Part shown: positions 1-9,332 of the stretch, piece after piece
Numbering within the stretch: position 1 is the first letter of the stretch
Layout of the letters: every line of letters begins with the position of its first letter
Position numbers and translations under genes: made by a program
Notes under the pieces: model-generated
Told to the model about the DNA's origin: nothing
The model's database searches: none
Seen by the model: the letters and a program-made list of their open reading frames with translations, nothing else
Assembly: GCA_002690925.1 (NCBI GenBank)
Contig: NZGD01000312.1
Span: 5,670-69,669 of the forward strand
DNA from: Rhodopirellula sp.
GTDB taxonomy: Bacteria > Planctomycetota > Planctomycetia > Pirellulales > Pirellulaceae
DNA length: 64,000 nucleotides
Direction: 5' to 3'

Positions 1-65
1 AACATTTCGTGAAAGAAATCACGTAAACAAAACCAATCAAGTACTTTTACATTAGCGAGCGAACA

Positions 66-1484
66 GTGCCTATCTTCGGCGGACAAACATCGACCTATCT
101 CATTATCACCGAGAGTCAGGTGATGCGCGCCGATGTGCGTGGTGAACGATTAACAAAACTTACCAAGGAAGATCGCCCGATCGGAACAACGCTTCCTGTC
201 GCGGTTGAACTTGCAGCCGGTCTGACCGGCAAGAAACCTGCACAAAAAACCTATGTGATTGCCGACAACTTTTGGACAGGCGTCATCGACTTGGACGAAC
301 GTTCGATTTACGGACTTTCCGGTGAAGATCTCGAGCAGATGTTACGATTTGAAACGGAATCAATTTCAAACCTAGATCCGAACACAAGTCGATTGGGCTT
401 CGTTGAATTGTCATCTGTTCCACCGGACACTCGCCGCTTCTGGGGCGCGGCGGTCCCAAGCGAAATCCTGTCAGGCGTTGCACAAGCAGTTCGTGCACGC
501 GGTGGCAAATTAGAGCTGCTGGCAAATCCCATCGGCCTCAGTTCCCCAGACCGCTCGGGTGTACCATGGGTCGAGTTCACCTCGGAATTGGCGGGAGCAT
601 TTGCCGCACCAGCGGATTCCGAATCGATGCCACGAGCCTACGTCACACGAAGATCCTCCACCAGCGACCGCTGGTACGAAGCAATGGGAACTCTATTTGG
701 CGGCAACCTGCCCGACATAGGCTGGCAGACCACACCCGATGACAGACCGCCAGCGTACACGGGCACACTGGAATCTCTGAGTGATGACAGCGTGCTTGAG
801 CGGTGGCTCACTGGAATTATCGCACGCACCAGTAATCGTTCTGGATTTCCGTACATTGCTGCCCCGCAGACCCAAGCATCGTCGAAAACGGTAGCGAGGA
901 CAGGGGCGGTGGCTGCTGTGCTTACCGCCCTCCTATGCGGAACATTGGCATGGACCACAAGTTCTCACCTCTCTTCGATGCGTACACAGATCTCTGAATT
1001 GGCGATACCAACAGCGGAGAAGGAGAGATTGGACAAGGCAATTGAAGAGAAAAAAAGCAAGATTGAGAAACTTTTGGTGGAAGCAGAAGAGGCCAGGAGC
1101 AAACGCGACGATTTGCGAACCTTGGTCGATCAAAGCGATAGGTTTGCGGTACTGCTGCGAGCATTGGGAAACCAAGACCTATCCAGCTTTGTACTTGATT
1201 CAATCTCATCAGGCTCGAACGGAATAACCTTGTCAGGTCGCGCTATTCGCACTGACGCAGTTACATTGCTTACCCAAACTCTGGAACCCGTAGTTGCCAA
1301 GGTGGGCTGGGGGGTCCGCCCCCCATCGGTTACAGGCTTGAACCAAACGACAGCAGGTGGTCCATGGTCTTTCTCCATTGAACTCAAAGAACAGAAAGCC
1401 GATTCAAATACAGGCAGTGCGGCGATGCTCACTTCAGTGAAGAAATCCCCGAGTCCCCGCCCCGAACACAACGAGAAGAACTAA
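66..1484 (+). CDS. PilM/PilN-like (GspL-like) pilus/secretion assembly protein
   Basis: The first ~250 residues look like the actin-like cytoplasmic domain of PilM/GspL. A single membrane helix follows (about 275-297), then a charged coiled coil (about 300-350) and a PilN-like periplasmic ferredoxin-fold region. This is the layout of GspL, or of PilM fused to PilN, and it would link the cytoplasmic ATPase to the periplasmic platform. The start is GTG at 66. The stop overlaps the ATG of the next gene (TAATG at 1482-1486), so translation is probably coupled. Assignment rests on architecture and on the PilO, PilT, PilB and PilC genes that follow; the sequence itself is divergent. The gene continues a cluster that probably begins to the left of the window. 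Confidence 0.7.
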   Translation: MPIFGGQTSTYLIITESQVMRADVRGERLTKLTKEDRPIGTTLPVAVELAAGLTGKKPAQKTYVIADNFWTGVIDLDERSIYGLSGEDLEQMLRFETESISNLDPNTSRLGFVELSSVPPDTRRFWGAAVPSEILSGVAQAVRARGGKLELLANPIGLSSPDRSGVPWVEFTSELAGAFAAPADSESMPRAYVTRRSSTSDRWYEAMGTLFGGNLPDIGWQTTPDDRPPAYTGTLESLSDDSVLERWLTGIIARTSNRSGFPYIAAPQTQASSKTVARTGAVAAVLTALLCGTLAWTTSSHLSSMRTQISELAIPTAEKERLDKAIEEKKSKIEKLLVEAEEARSKRDDLRTLVDQSDRFAVLLRALGNQDLSSFVLDSISSGSNGITLSGRAIRTDAVTLLTQTLEPVVAKVGWGVRPPSVTGLNQTTAGGPWSFSIELKEQKADSNTGSAAMLTSVKKSPSPRPEHNEKN

Positions 1485-2110
1485 TGGCCTTACAAACAAC
1501 AAGCGGTAGCCAGCGTGAAAAATGGGTAGCAGCTTTTATACCCTCTGTTGCGATTTTTCTTGTCACATTCCTGTACTTCAATTTCTATGCTAATTCGCAG
1601 ATCAAAACGGTTGAAGCTGAATTCGATGCTGCAGTAGCCAAGGCCGTGCCGCAAGATTTCCTTGTCAAACTCAATGATGATCTGCAGCAACTTCGTTTTG
1701 ACGAAAAGGAATTGGAGCAAACACTCAAAGCCGTGGAAGATGAAATCACTGCAAAATCATTGGCTTATCAAGAATTAAGTCCGACAGCGAAACATGCCCA
1801 GGTAACCGCTCTTTTGCATGAGTTCAATATCGCGATCCTGCAAGATCAGGTGACCCGAGACGTTAACGTGCCAGACCTACGCAACGAGTCAATCGAGGTA
1901 TTAAAAACTTTGCTGCCCAAGCAAACCATCAATTACCGGAACCTGACGCTTACGACAGATTACCCCACAGTCGTCACGTTACTGAAAAAATTGCCTGAGA
2001 TTGCGGGCGTTCTCCCGATTAATGTCACGCTCGAGAAAACCAAACGCATCGCATTTTCGGAACAGAAGCAGAGTTCATCAGCGGTTTGGAAAGTCACGTT
2101 GCTCATGTAA
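1484..2110 (+). CDS. PilO-like pilus assembly protein
   Basis: A 208-residue bitopic protein. It has a short cytoplasmic tail, one membrane helix at about 15-35, a coiled coil at about 38-95 and a small alpha/beta periplasmic domain ending in a strand-rich segment. This is the topology of PilO/GspM, which pairs with PilN/GspL in the inner-membrane alignment subcomplex. It starts inside the stop codon of the preceding PilM/N-like gene, so the two are almost certainly co-expressed. Sequence similarity cannot be judged by eye. The call depends on topology, length (PilO is usually ~200 aa) and gene order. Confidence 0.6.
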   Translation: MALQTTSGSQREKWVAAFIPSVAIFLVTFLYFNFYANSQIKTVEAEFDAAVAKAVPQDFLVKLNDDLQQLRFDEKELEQTLKAVEDEITAKSLAYQELSPTAKHAQVTALLHEFNIAILQDQVTRDVNVPDLRNESIEVLKTLLPKQTINYRNLTLTTDYPTVVTLLKKLPEIAGVLPINVTLEKTKRIAFSEQKQSSSAVWKVTLLM

Positions 2111-2248
2111 GCGTTTCCCAAACAGTGTTCGATAGGTCTGCAAAACCGTAAACAAGACAGAAATCTTCAATCACCTTGGCTCTCGGGTCTTAGCTAGGTA
2201 GTGATGACAGGTACTCCTGAGGCTGATTCGCCGGAATAAAGATGGTCC

Positions 2249-3439
2249 ATGATGAATAACATTGAAAATATTCAATTCGAAGACCTTCTCGGTCAACTTC
2301 TGAATGAGGCGATTGCGAGAAGAGCTTCTGACTTGCACTTGTCAGCGGGTTGTCCTCCCTACTTTCGTCAGCAGGGGCGACTCGCGCCTGCGGAAGACTG
2401 GCCTGTTCTACACGCTGACACTCTTGCCGGAATTGCCAGCGAGCTCGCTTTACGAACACATGTCAAATCGGTGCCGAAAGTAGGCTCTCTGGATGGAGGC
2501 CTGTCCGCGGAAAATGGCACTCGTTTTCGCTTTAATATTTTTCGACGTTCAGGTGCACTCAGCATTGCATTTCGGCGTCTTGACGAACGAATCCGTTCGC
2601 TCCCCGAACTTGGGTTGCCGTCAGATCTTTATCAACTCGCAAACTACAGCCACGGTCTGGTTCTGGTCGCGGGTCCAACTGGAAGTGGTAAAAGCACAAC
2701 ACTCGCCACGTTGGTCGATCGCATCAATCAAACGCGTACCGGTCACATCATTACTATTGAAGACCCCATCGAATATCTTCACAAAAGCAATCGTTCACTC
2801 GTTGACCAACGTGAAGTCGGACAGGATACGCATAGCTTTAATGAAGCTTTGGTAGCCTCAATGCGTCAAGACCCGGACGTAATTCTCGTGGGTGAGATCC
2901 GCGAAATCGACACGATCCGAACCGCGATCACAGCGGCCGAAACCGGCCATCTTGTTTTTGCAACAGTCCACGCTGGTGATTGCGTCGGTTCAATTGACCG
3001 CCTCGTTTCAGTTTTTCAGCCCGAAGAACAAACATCGATACGCCGGCAGTTGGCAATGGTTCTTCGGGCAGTAGTAGCGCAGAAGTTGATCATGGGTGAT
3101 GGACCACAGATCAGAAAAACACTTAAAGAAAGCAGTGACGATCCGCTTGCCGCTAAATCGAAATACGTTTTGGTAAGCGAGGTGATGAAGGTGAACAGTT
3201 CTGTTGCCAACCTCATATCGCAAAGCAAAGACTCTCATATTTATTCGAGCATTGAAACCGGCCGCAGTGACGGAATGTACACGGCAGACGAGTGTCTGGC
3301 ACAACTGCTTCGGTCGGGCCAGATCAGTGAAAGAACGGCGAGAGGCCTGGCAAGGAATCCGCAGTTGGTTGTCAGTCGAGCCAGCAACCTACGGCCTGCC
3401 CGAATGCGGATCGACGACCTCATGGAGAACCGGGAATGA
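2249..3439 (+). CDS. PilT-like type IV pilus retraction ATPase
   Basis: A secretion-superfamily hexameric ATPase. The N-terminal PAS-like domain contains the ASDLHLSAG signature (residues 26-34). Walker A GPTGSGKST is at 142-150, followed by the Asp box (TIEDPIEY), a Walker B region (DPDVILVGEIRE) and a His box (HLVFATVHAGD). It lacks the tetracysteine zinc site and the long N-terminal domain of PilB/GspE, and a C-terminal AVVAQKLI segment matches PilT. Such proteins power pilus retraction. The C-terminal ~100 residues are longer and less conserved than in typical PilT (~345 aa). Two adjacent ATGs (2249, 2252) are possible starts and neither has a clear Shine-Dalgarno. The stop overlaps the next ATG (ATGA at 3436-3439). 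Confidence 0.9.
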   Translation: MMNNIENIQFEDLLGQLLNEAIARRASDLHLSAGCPPYFRQQGRLAPAEDWPVLHADTLAGIASELALRTHVKSVPKVGSLDGGLSAENGTRFRFNIFRRSGALSIAFRRLDERIRSLPELGLPSDLYQLANYSHGLVLVAGPTGSGKSTTLATLVDRINQTRTGHIITIEDPIEYLHKSNRSLVDQREVGQDTHSFNEALVASMRQDPDVILVGEIREIDTIRTAITAAETGHLVFATVHAGDCVGSIDRLVSVFQPEEQTSIRRQLAMVLRAVVAQKLIMGDGPQIRKTLKESSDDPLAAKSKYVLVSEVMKVNSSVANLISQSKDSHIYSSIETGRSDGMYTADECLAQLLRSGQISERTARGLARNPQLVVSRASNLRPARMRIDDLMENRE

Positions 3440-4929
3440 GTGCAACTATTGAAGAAGCATCACGTTCGAAGCCGTTGGACATGTCCTTTGTGCGGATCGA
3501 CCCCAATTGGGCGCTGCGGATACCAGTAACACTTGCGCGTCGCAAAAAAGTACTACCCTGCTGCCAACTTGGCGATCGAGTTTTGGTTGCTTGTGTCGAC
3601 TGCAATGATGTGGCAACACTGGACACCGTCGAACGCCAACTGGGCAACTCGATTGAACCAGTATTAGCAGAAGAAGAATCCCTGGAGGCTGCCATTCGTG
3701 ACACCTTCGGTGGACAGGTCGCCAGAACAGGAGCCATTCGGGTAGCGTCCGATCGTGGGAACGGCGACGAGGATGCGGTCCAAATATGCGAAGAGATTTT
3801 ACAGGCAGCTGCTTTGCGGGGTGCCTCGGATATCCACATTGACCCATTGGCACAGCGAGTTCGAGTCCGTCTGCGAGTCGACGGCCAATTGGAGGAATAT
3901 CGCCACTTTTCCAGTGAGCTGCATCCCTCCATCACCTCTCGAGTCAAAGTGCTGGCGGACATGGACATCTCGGAGCGCCGCTCGCCTCAGGACGGCCGGT
4001 TTTCCTGGACGTCTTCCCGAGGCGAAGCTGTCGACGTACGTGTCGCGACCCTTCCAACACGCTTTGGCGAGTCCGTAACGCTACGCCTGCTGACTAATAA
4101 CATGGACAACCTGACGCTGCAACGCTTGGGGATGGGCAGCGACGATTTCCAAAGATTCTCGACCGCCATCGATAAACCCCATGGCTTGATTCTGTTGACA
4201 GGACCAACGGGTAGCGGCAAGAGTACGACGCTGTACGCCGGTATGAAAGAATTGATTTCGACCAAAGCGCTGCACGTGGTTACTGTGGAAGATCCAGTGG
4301 AATACGAAATGGATGGGATCGCTCAGGTCACCGTCGATTCAGCAGACAAAGTGAGCTTCAGCAAGGCGCTCCGGTCAATTCTTCGTAACGACCCCGATGT
4401 CATCATGATCGGTGAAATTCGCGACGCGGAAACTGCTGACATCGCAATCAAAGCAGCTCTCACAGGACACTTAGTCTTTAGCACACTTCATACGAATACT
4501 GCCGCTGGCGCGGTCACACGTCTGATTGATATGGGAGTTGAACCATTCCTGATCGCGGCCACTCTTCGATTAGCGGTGGCCCAGCGGCTGGTACGTAAAC
4601 TCTGCCAATACTGCCGACAAGAAACGGGAATCACGACGGCTGAAGCAGCTGCCTTTGGTATGCCACAAGCTCAGGGTACCACGGCTTACCAATCACCAGG
4701 CTGTATCCACTGCGCGGGACGGGGCAAGGTGGGGCGCACCGGTCTTTTCGAAATGCTGCCAGTGACCAACGCGATGACACAATTGATCGCAAGCGGAGCA
4801 GACGAGGTCCAACTTCGCCAATTAGCGGAACAGGAGGGCTGCCGCACACTGGCAGAAGATGCATTTCGAAAAGTGGGGGACGGCATCGTGATGGCGTCAG
4901 ACGCACAAGCATCGGTGGCCCTATGGTAG
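3436..4929 (+). CDS. PilB/GspE-family extension/secretion ATPase
   Basis: This 497-residue protein has an N-terminal GspE_N-like domain (about 15-95). The catalytic module follows: ASDIHIDP at 130-137, Walker A GPTGSGKST at 256-264, TVEDPVEYEM, Walker B DPDVIMIGEIRD and His box HLVFSTLHTN. A C-terminal CxxC...CxxC zinc motif (LCQYC and GCIHC, about 390-430) distinguishes PilB/GspE from PilT. It would hydrolyse ATP at the inner membrane to drive pilin or pseudopilin polymerisation. It overlaps the PilT-like gene by four bases, so extension and retraction ATPases are translated together. The family is certain; whether it serves a pilus or a type II secretion system cannot be told without the missing pilin and secretin genes. 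Confidence 0.92.
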   Translation: MSATIEEASRSKPLDMSFVRIDPNWALRIPVTLARRKKVLPCCQLGDRVLVACVDCNDVATLDTVERQLGNSIEPVLAEEESLEAAIRDTFGGQVARTGAIRVASDRGNGDEDAVQICEEILQAAALRGASDIHIDPLAQRVRVRLRVDGQLEEYRHFSSELHPSITSRVKVLADMDISERRSPQDGRFSWTSSRGEAVDVRVATLPTRFGESVTLRLLTNNMDNLTLQRLGMGSDDFQRFSTAIDKPHGLILLTGPTGSGKSTTLYAGMKELISTKALHVVTVEDPVEYEMDGIAQVTVDSADKVSFSKALRSILRNDPDVIMIGEIRDAETADIAIKAALTGHLVFSTLHTNTAAGAVTRLIDMGVEPFLIAATLRLAVAQRLVRKLCQYCRQETGITTAEAAAFGMPQAQGTTAYQSPGCIHCAGRGKVGRTGLFEMLPVTNAMTQLIASGADEVQLRQLAEQEGCRTLAEDAFRKVGDGIVMASDAQASVALW

Positions 4930-5063
4930 CTCGGAACACGACAACGCAAGTAGAAACTTAAATTTTCGCAGATAGCGAGCATCGGCAAGACAATCACAGA
5001 CAGACTGAATTGGTTTGCCACCCCACGCAAAGCTTACCTCACTAAGACAAAGCCTGAATCACC

Positions 5064-6275
5064 ATGCCAACTTTCGCATTCGTAGCACGCGACGACGCTG
5101 GACAGACACGCAGTGGCGCAATCGAGGCAGCCACCGCAGCGCTCGTTGCAACACAATTGCGAACGCGTGGTTGGATCGTGGTCACGCTGGAGCAAGAAGA
5201 TACTGGAACAAGCAACAAAGGTCTTGGGGCAGGCTCTTTGAAGAACCTCTTCGCTCCGCGGAGCGTTCAAGTAGAATTGTCGCTTCGCCAGCTTGCTGTC
5301 ATGTTACGGGGCGGAATCAGCCTTCTGTCAGCAATGCAAACCATTGCCACTCAGTCGGACAACCGAGCTATCCGTCGTGCCTATTCAGCCTTGATCAAAA
5401 CGGTGCAAGCAGGTCAACCTTTATCGCAGGCAGTGGAAGCGCAGCGTGGGTTTCCTGATTTCCTTGCGCAACTGGTTCGGGTCGGTGAGCAAACGGGTAT
5501 CCAGGAAACAGTGCTCGTTCGTGCCGCAGACATGATGCGAACACGCCGGGAAACACTTCGAGAGGTTGCAACAGCCCTGTTATATCCATTGCTGGTACTG
5601 CTTGCCGCGGTCGCTGCAACAGGATTCATAGTGACAAATCTGTTACCCAAACTTGCTTCACTTCTGGAGTCTCTGGGAAAACCGCTTCCTGCGATCACTC
5701 AATCATTAATCACGACTTCGAATTTTGTGAATGAGTGGACCATGCAAATTTTCATCGCAATAATTGTCTCAGCCATCGGTTTTCTGTTGACTTGGCTTTC
5801 GCCTGCCGGTCGCATCTGGGTCGAACGATCCTCGTTACGCATCCCAATCATCGGTAAGCTCTTCCGAATAAGCGGCACACTCACCTTCTCGCAAACTCTG
5901 GGTGTTCTTGTGGGCAGTGGCGTCTCGGTCCTGGAATCGTTGATCACCGTTCAGGAAATGCACACCAGCACCTACTTCGCTTCGATTGTTCAGAGATCTC
6001 GCGACGCAATTATTCGAGGTCAAAATCTGGCGGATACATTACGAGTCCCGGGAGCCTACATGCCCCTGCTAGCAACCATGACCGCCGTAGGTGAACAGAG
6101 CGGTACTTTGGACGAAGTGCTGGAAGAAGTATCGAATTTCCAACGCGCGCAACTTTCCGCCATGATCAAAACACTGGGCGCACTGGTAACGCCCGCAATC
6201 ATTGTCGTTGTCGGAGCAATCGTGGGCTACGTGTACGTCGCATTCTTTGTTGGCATGTTCTCTGTCGCTGGCTGA
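5064..6275 (+). CDS. PilC/GspF-like inner-membrane platform protein
   Basis: The 403-residue polytopic protein begins with the typical GspF opening (MPTFAFVARDDAGQTRSG). It carries two copies of the helical GspF domain, at about 70-190 and 270-395. Each ends in a hydrophobic hairpin: about 170-195, then 220-245, then a last pair near 370-400. GspF/PilC forms the platform on which the hexameric ATPase acts. The gene follows the PilB-like ATPase by 134 bp on the same strand, the canonical order. No good Shine-Dalgarno precedes the ATG. It is the last pilus-type gene in the window; no pilin, prepilin peptidase or secretin is present. Confidence 0.9.
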   Translation: MPTFAFVARDDAGQTRSGAIEAATAALVATQLRTRGWIVVTLEQEDTGTSNKGLGAGSLKNLFAPRSVQVELSLRQLAVMLRGGISLLSAMQTIATQSDNRAIRRAYSALIKTVQAGQPLSQAVEAQRGFPDFLAQLVRVGEQTGIQETVLVRAADMMRTRRETLREVATALLYPLLVLLAAVAATGFIVTNLLPKLASLLESLGKPLPAITQSLITTSNFVNEWTMQIFIAIIVSAIGFLLTWLSPAGRIWVERSSLRIPIIGKLFRISGTLTFSQTLGVLVGSGVSVLESLITVQEMHTSTYFASIVQRSRDAIIRGQNLADTLRVPGAYMPLLATMTAVGEQSGTLDEVLEEVSNFQRAQLSAMIKTLGALVTPAIIVVVGAIVGYVYVAFFVGMFSVAG

Positions 6276-6599
6276 ACAGGTTCACAGAAGCAAGCATGCC
6301 AGAAAACCAGCCCGAAATTGAAATTTTTGCCCAACAGGCTGACTTTCAAAACTCTTTCATATCAACCATCTCATGCATCCAATTGACGCGAGGATCATCA
6401 CCAATCATTCAACATTCTAGCGAGGAGCCGCTAGACAACACTGAGTCACTTGCTCGGTGTGTCAGCAAGCTGAGAGAGATATTGATCTCTTGTACGCCAG
6501 CGAGGACTTGATGCTCCGTCCCTGCTTTTCAGCCAACAACTGCAACCCACCCAGGTCGACTCGTGGCTGGCGTAACCATTTCTTAGGAGAAAGATACTC
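6276..6599 (+). other. Intergenic region before the iron transporter
   Basis: This gap separates the pilus cluster from the iron operon. It has no convincing gene; a 71-codon frame at 6296-6511 has no coding character. A small inverted repeat lies at 6475-6490 (AGAGAT/ATCTCT around four bases). A clear Shine-Dalgarno AGGAG lies at 6585-6589, ten bases before the ATG of the binding-protein gene. I looked for a Fur-box-like dyad, expected for an iron operon, and did not find one. Confidence 0.5.
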
Positions 6600-7634
6600 A
6601 TGCTTTTAGCTAACTTCCGCAGTGTAATGCTGACGTCACGCGTCGCCATTTTCACTTTACTGACGACATGCATGCTGCATGCTGAAGAAGTTGTCAATGT
6701 CTACTCGGCCAGACATTACGACACCGATGATACGATCTATGATGAATTCACGGCAAAGACGGGAATCAAAGTCAATCTGATCTCAGCAAGCTCAGATGCC
6801 TTGATCGAGCGTCTGCAACGTGAAGGCAAACGCAGCCCCGCCGATATATTCATTACAGTGGATGCTGGCAGACTGTTCCAAGCTGAACAGAAAGACATTT
6901 TCCAGCCGATCAGCTCGCCCACTCTGAACAAACAGATTCCTGCGAATCTCCGGCATCCCGATGGCCTCTGGTTCGGATTGACCAAACGTGCTCGAATCAT
7001 TTTGCGTTCCAAAACCCGAACCAAAAAAGGGGACATCACGAGCTACGAGGATTTGGCTGATCCAAAATGGAAACGCAAGGTGCTGATCAGAAGCTCAAGC
7101 AATGTCTATAACCAATCCCTGGTCGGTTCTATCATCGAAGCTCAGGGGAAAAATGGCGCTGAAGCTTGGTGCAAAGGTGTTGTCGCTAACATGGCCCGAC
7201 CACCTCAGGGCGGTGATCGCGATCAGATCAAAGGTGTTGCTGCCGGTGAGGGTGATGTGGCAGTTGCAAACTCCTACTATTTCGCACGCATGCTCAGTGG
7301 CACTGCCGAAGAGCGTGAAGCAGCAGCAAAAGTGGAAGTCGTCTTTCCAAATCAAGACAACAGAGGTACCCATGTCAACCTCTCCGGAGTTGGCGTCGTG
7401 AAGGGAGCCCCCAACAAAGCCAACGCAGTCAAGTTCATCGAATTTCTGGCTAGCGACCGGGCACAGGAAGTCTTTGCCAAAGGCAACAATGAGTATCCCA
7501 TTGCCCCCAGTGCCCAAACGATTCCCGTACTGAAACAGTTCGGTGACTTCAAAGAAGATAAGGTTAACGCTGCCAAATTTGGCAACAACAACACCGAAGC
7601 GATTCGCATGATGGATCGTGCTGGCTGGCGTTAA
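6600..7634 (+). CDS. Ferric iron ABC transporter, periplasmic binding protein (FutA/FbpA type)
   Basis: The 344-residue secreted protein has a signal peptide (about 1-28, ending MLHA). The mature part starts with VVNVYSARHYDTDD, the hallmark of FutA/FbpA ferric-binding proteins (candidate ligands Tyr35, His39, Tyr40). It also has SSNVYNQSLV around Tyr170 and a double tyrosine in NSYYFARM (226-227). These tyrosines match the iron-coordinating tyrosines of the family. It would capture Fe3+ in the periplasm and hand it to the permease encoded directly downstream. The ATG at 6600 follows an AGGAG with a 10-base spacer. An 11-base gap to the permease implies an operon. Confidence 0.92.
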   Translation: MLLANFRSVMLTSRVAIFTLLTTCMLHAEEVVNVYSARHYDTDDTIYDEFTAKTGIKVNLISASSDALIERLQREGKRSPADIFITVDAGRLFQAEQKDIFQPISSPTLNKQIPANLRHPDGLWFGLTKRARIILRSKTRTKKGDITSYEDLADPKWKRKVLIRSSSNVYNQSLVGSIIEAQGKNGAEAWCKGVVANMARPPQGGDRDQIKGVAAGEGDVAVANSYYFARMLSGTAEEREAAAKVEVVFPNQDNRGTHVNLSGVGVVKGAPNKANAVKFIEFLASDRAQEVFAKGNNEYPIAPSAQTIPVLKQFGDFKEDKVNAAKFGNNNTEAIRMMDRAGWR

Positions 7635-7645
7635 CAGGAGAAGGT

Positions 7646-9322
7646 TTGTTGTCAAAACCCAAGCAATCGTTGCGATCAACATGCACAGTTTCAATGTGTG
7701 TGTTGATCGCTTGTCTGGTGGCTATCCCACTACTGCAAATCATTTCCAGTGTGGGACGGTCATCTGATGGTACGTGGCAACATCTTCAGGAAACAGTATT
7801 ACCCGGTTATCTGTGGAACACCCTGTTCCTTGCCTTGGGTGTCAGCTTCATTACCACCATGATTGGAGTCGGTACTGCCTGGCTGGTAACAAGCTGCCAA
7901 TTTCGCGGCTCTGTTATTCTGCAGTGGGCACTTTTGCTTCCGCTGGCAATCCCAAGTTACCTGCTGGCCTACGCAGCTACCGATGTGCTTCAATTCAGTG
8001 GCCCCGTGCAAACGTTTCTACGTGACACATTTGATTGGACGCGCGATGATTACTGGTTTCCCAACGCCAGAAGTTTATCGGGTGCAATCGTCATCTTAAG
8101 TGTCAACCTGTATCCCTATGTCTATCTTGCGAGTCGAACCGCCTTCCTTGAACAGTCAGCATGTATTCGGGAAATGAGTCGCACGCTTGGCCTTGGTGCC
8201 TGGACAAGTTTCTTCCGGGTATCACTGCCGATGGCCAGACCCTCCATTTTCATTGGCCTGTCACTTGTCATCATGGAGACCTTGTCCGAATTTGGTGCCG
8301 TGGACTATTGCGCTGTCGATACTTTGGCGACAGGGATCTACCGCACATGGACCAGTCGCGGAAGCCTGATTGCCGCCTCGCAATTGTCACTATGCCTGCT
8401 GGGGGCGGTTGCATTTCTTATTGCATTTGAATCAATCTCGCGAGCATCACGTCGCTTTCATTCGTCCGACGAGAGCAACCGCGTGGCAGCACGCATTACG
8501 CTTTCATTACCCCAAGCACTGGCCGCATCAGCCTTCTGCTGGCTTCCAATTCTGGCTGGTTTCGTGCTTCCCACACTACTTTTCACCTATAAAACGTGGT
8601 TCAACGGTGACCAACGGGCAGTGGAGATGCTCGCTGACCTTGGCACACATAGCTTGATTCTGGCAACCATAGCCGCAACTCTCGCAGTCGCCCTGGGAGT
8701 CTATGTCGCGCATGCCCACCGCACCCACCCGACAAGACTCGTCCGCGCATCGACAAGAATCTCGGGGTTGGGTTACGCCATTCCTGGCGGGGTCATCGCG
8801 ATAGGCGTCATGGGCGCGATCCTGCATGTCGAAAATGGACTTAACGAAGCATGTGAGCTGCTATTTCAATGGTCACCGGGTTTTTTCTTCAGTGGCTCAA
8901 TCTTGGCCTTGCTGTTTGCCTATCAGACCCGTTTTCTGGCAGTTTCGCTCGGTGTCATCCAAGCAGGCCTGACGCGTGTCAGCCCCGATATGGACGCTGT
9001 ATCTCGCACGCTGGGAAAATCAGGTTTCAAAATCTTGACCCAAGTGCATCTGCCAATTCTAAAACGCACGTTGCTATGCGCGTTCATGCTTGTTTTCGTA
9101 GATGTACTCAAAGAACTCCCGGCGACTCTCATCCTCAGACCTTTTAACTTCGAAACGCTGGCCGTTCGCGTCTATCAGCTTGCCTCAGATGAACGACTCG
9201 ATGAAGCGTCGACAGCAGCGCTTGCAATCATCGCCGCCGGGATCATACCTGTGATCGTTCTGTCACGACTCATGTCCCACGGCAGCTCCTATCAATCCCG
9301 TAAACAGATATCCCCAAGCTAG
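7646..9322 (+). CDS. Ferric iron ABC transporter permease (FbpB type, fused double unit)
   Basis: A 558-residue polytopic protein with about 12 membrane helices in two homologous halves. Each half ends in an EAA-type coupling loop: MSRTLGLGAW near residue 175 and VSRTLGKSGF near 455. This matches FbpB-like iron permeases, in which two transmembrane domains are fused in one chain. Start choice: tandem TTG codons lie at 7646 and 7649, preceded by AGGAG at 7636-7640. The second TTG has the better spacing (8 bases), so the true protein may be one residue shorter. The gene sits between the binding protein and the ATPase (10-base gap), completing the importer. Confidence 0.9.
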   Translation: MLSKPKQSLRSTCTVSMCVLIACLVAIPLLQIISSVGRSSDGTWQHLQETVLPGYLWNTLFLALGVSFITTMIGVGTAWLVTSCQFRGSVILQWALLLPLAIPSYLLAYAATDVLQFSGPVQTFLRDTFDWTRDDYWFPNARSLSGAIVILSVNLYPYVYLASRTAFLEQSACIREMSRTLGLGAWTSFFRVSLPMARPSIFIGLSLVIMETLSEFGAVDYCAVDTLATGIYRTWTSRGSLIAASQLSLCLLGAVAFLIAFESISRASRRFHSSDESNRVAARITLSLPQALAASAFCWLPILAGFVLPTLLFTYKTWFNGDQRAVEMLADLGTHSLILATIAATLAVALGVYVAHAHRTHPTRLVRASTRISGLGYAIPGGVIAIGVMGAILHVENGLNEACELLFQWSPGFFFSGSILALLFAYQTRFLAVSLGVIQAGLTRVSPDMDAVSRTLGKSGFKILTQVHLPILKRTLLCAFMLVFVDVLKELPATLILRPFNFETLAVRVYQLASDERLDEASTAALAIIAAGIIPVIVLSRLMSHGSSYQSRKQISPS

Positions 9323-9332
9323 TAGAGCAGCC

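Noticed and set aside
6296..6511. 71-codon frame before the iron operon
   Set aside because: Composition is not protein-like and there is no ribosome site.
6276..6599. Fur-box search upstream of the iron importer
   Set aside because: No sequence resembling GATAATGATAATCATTATC was found.
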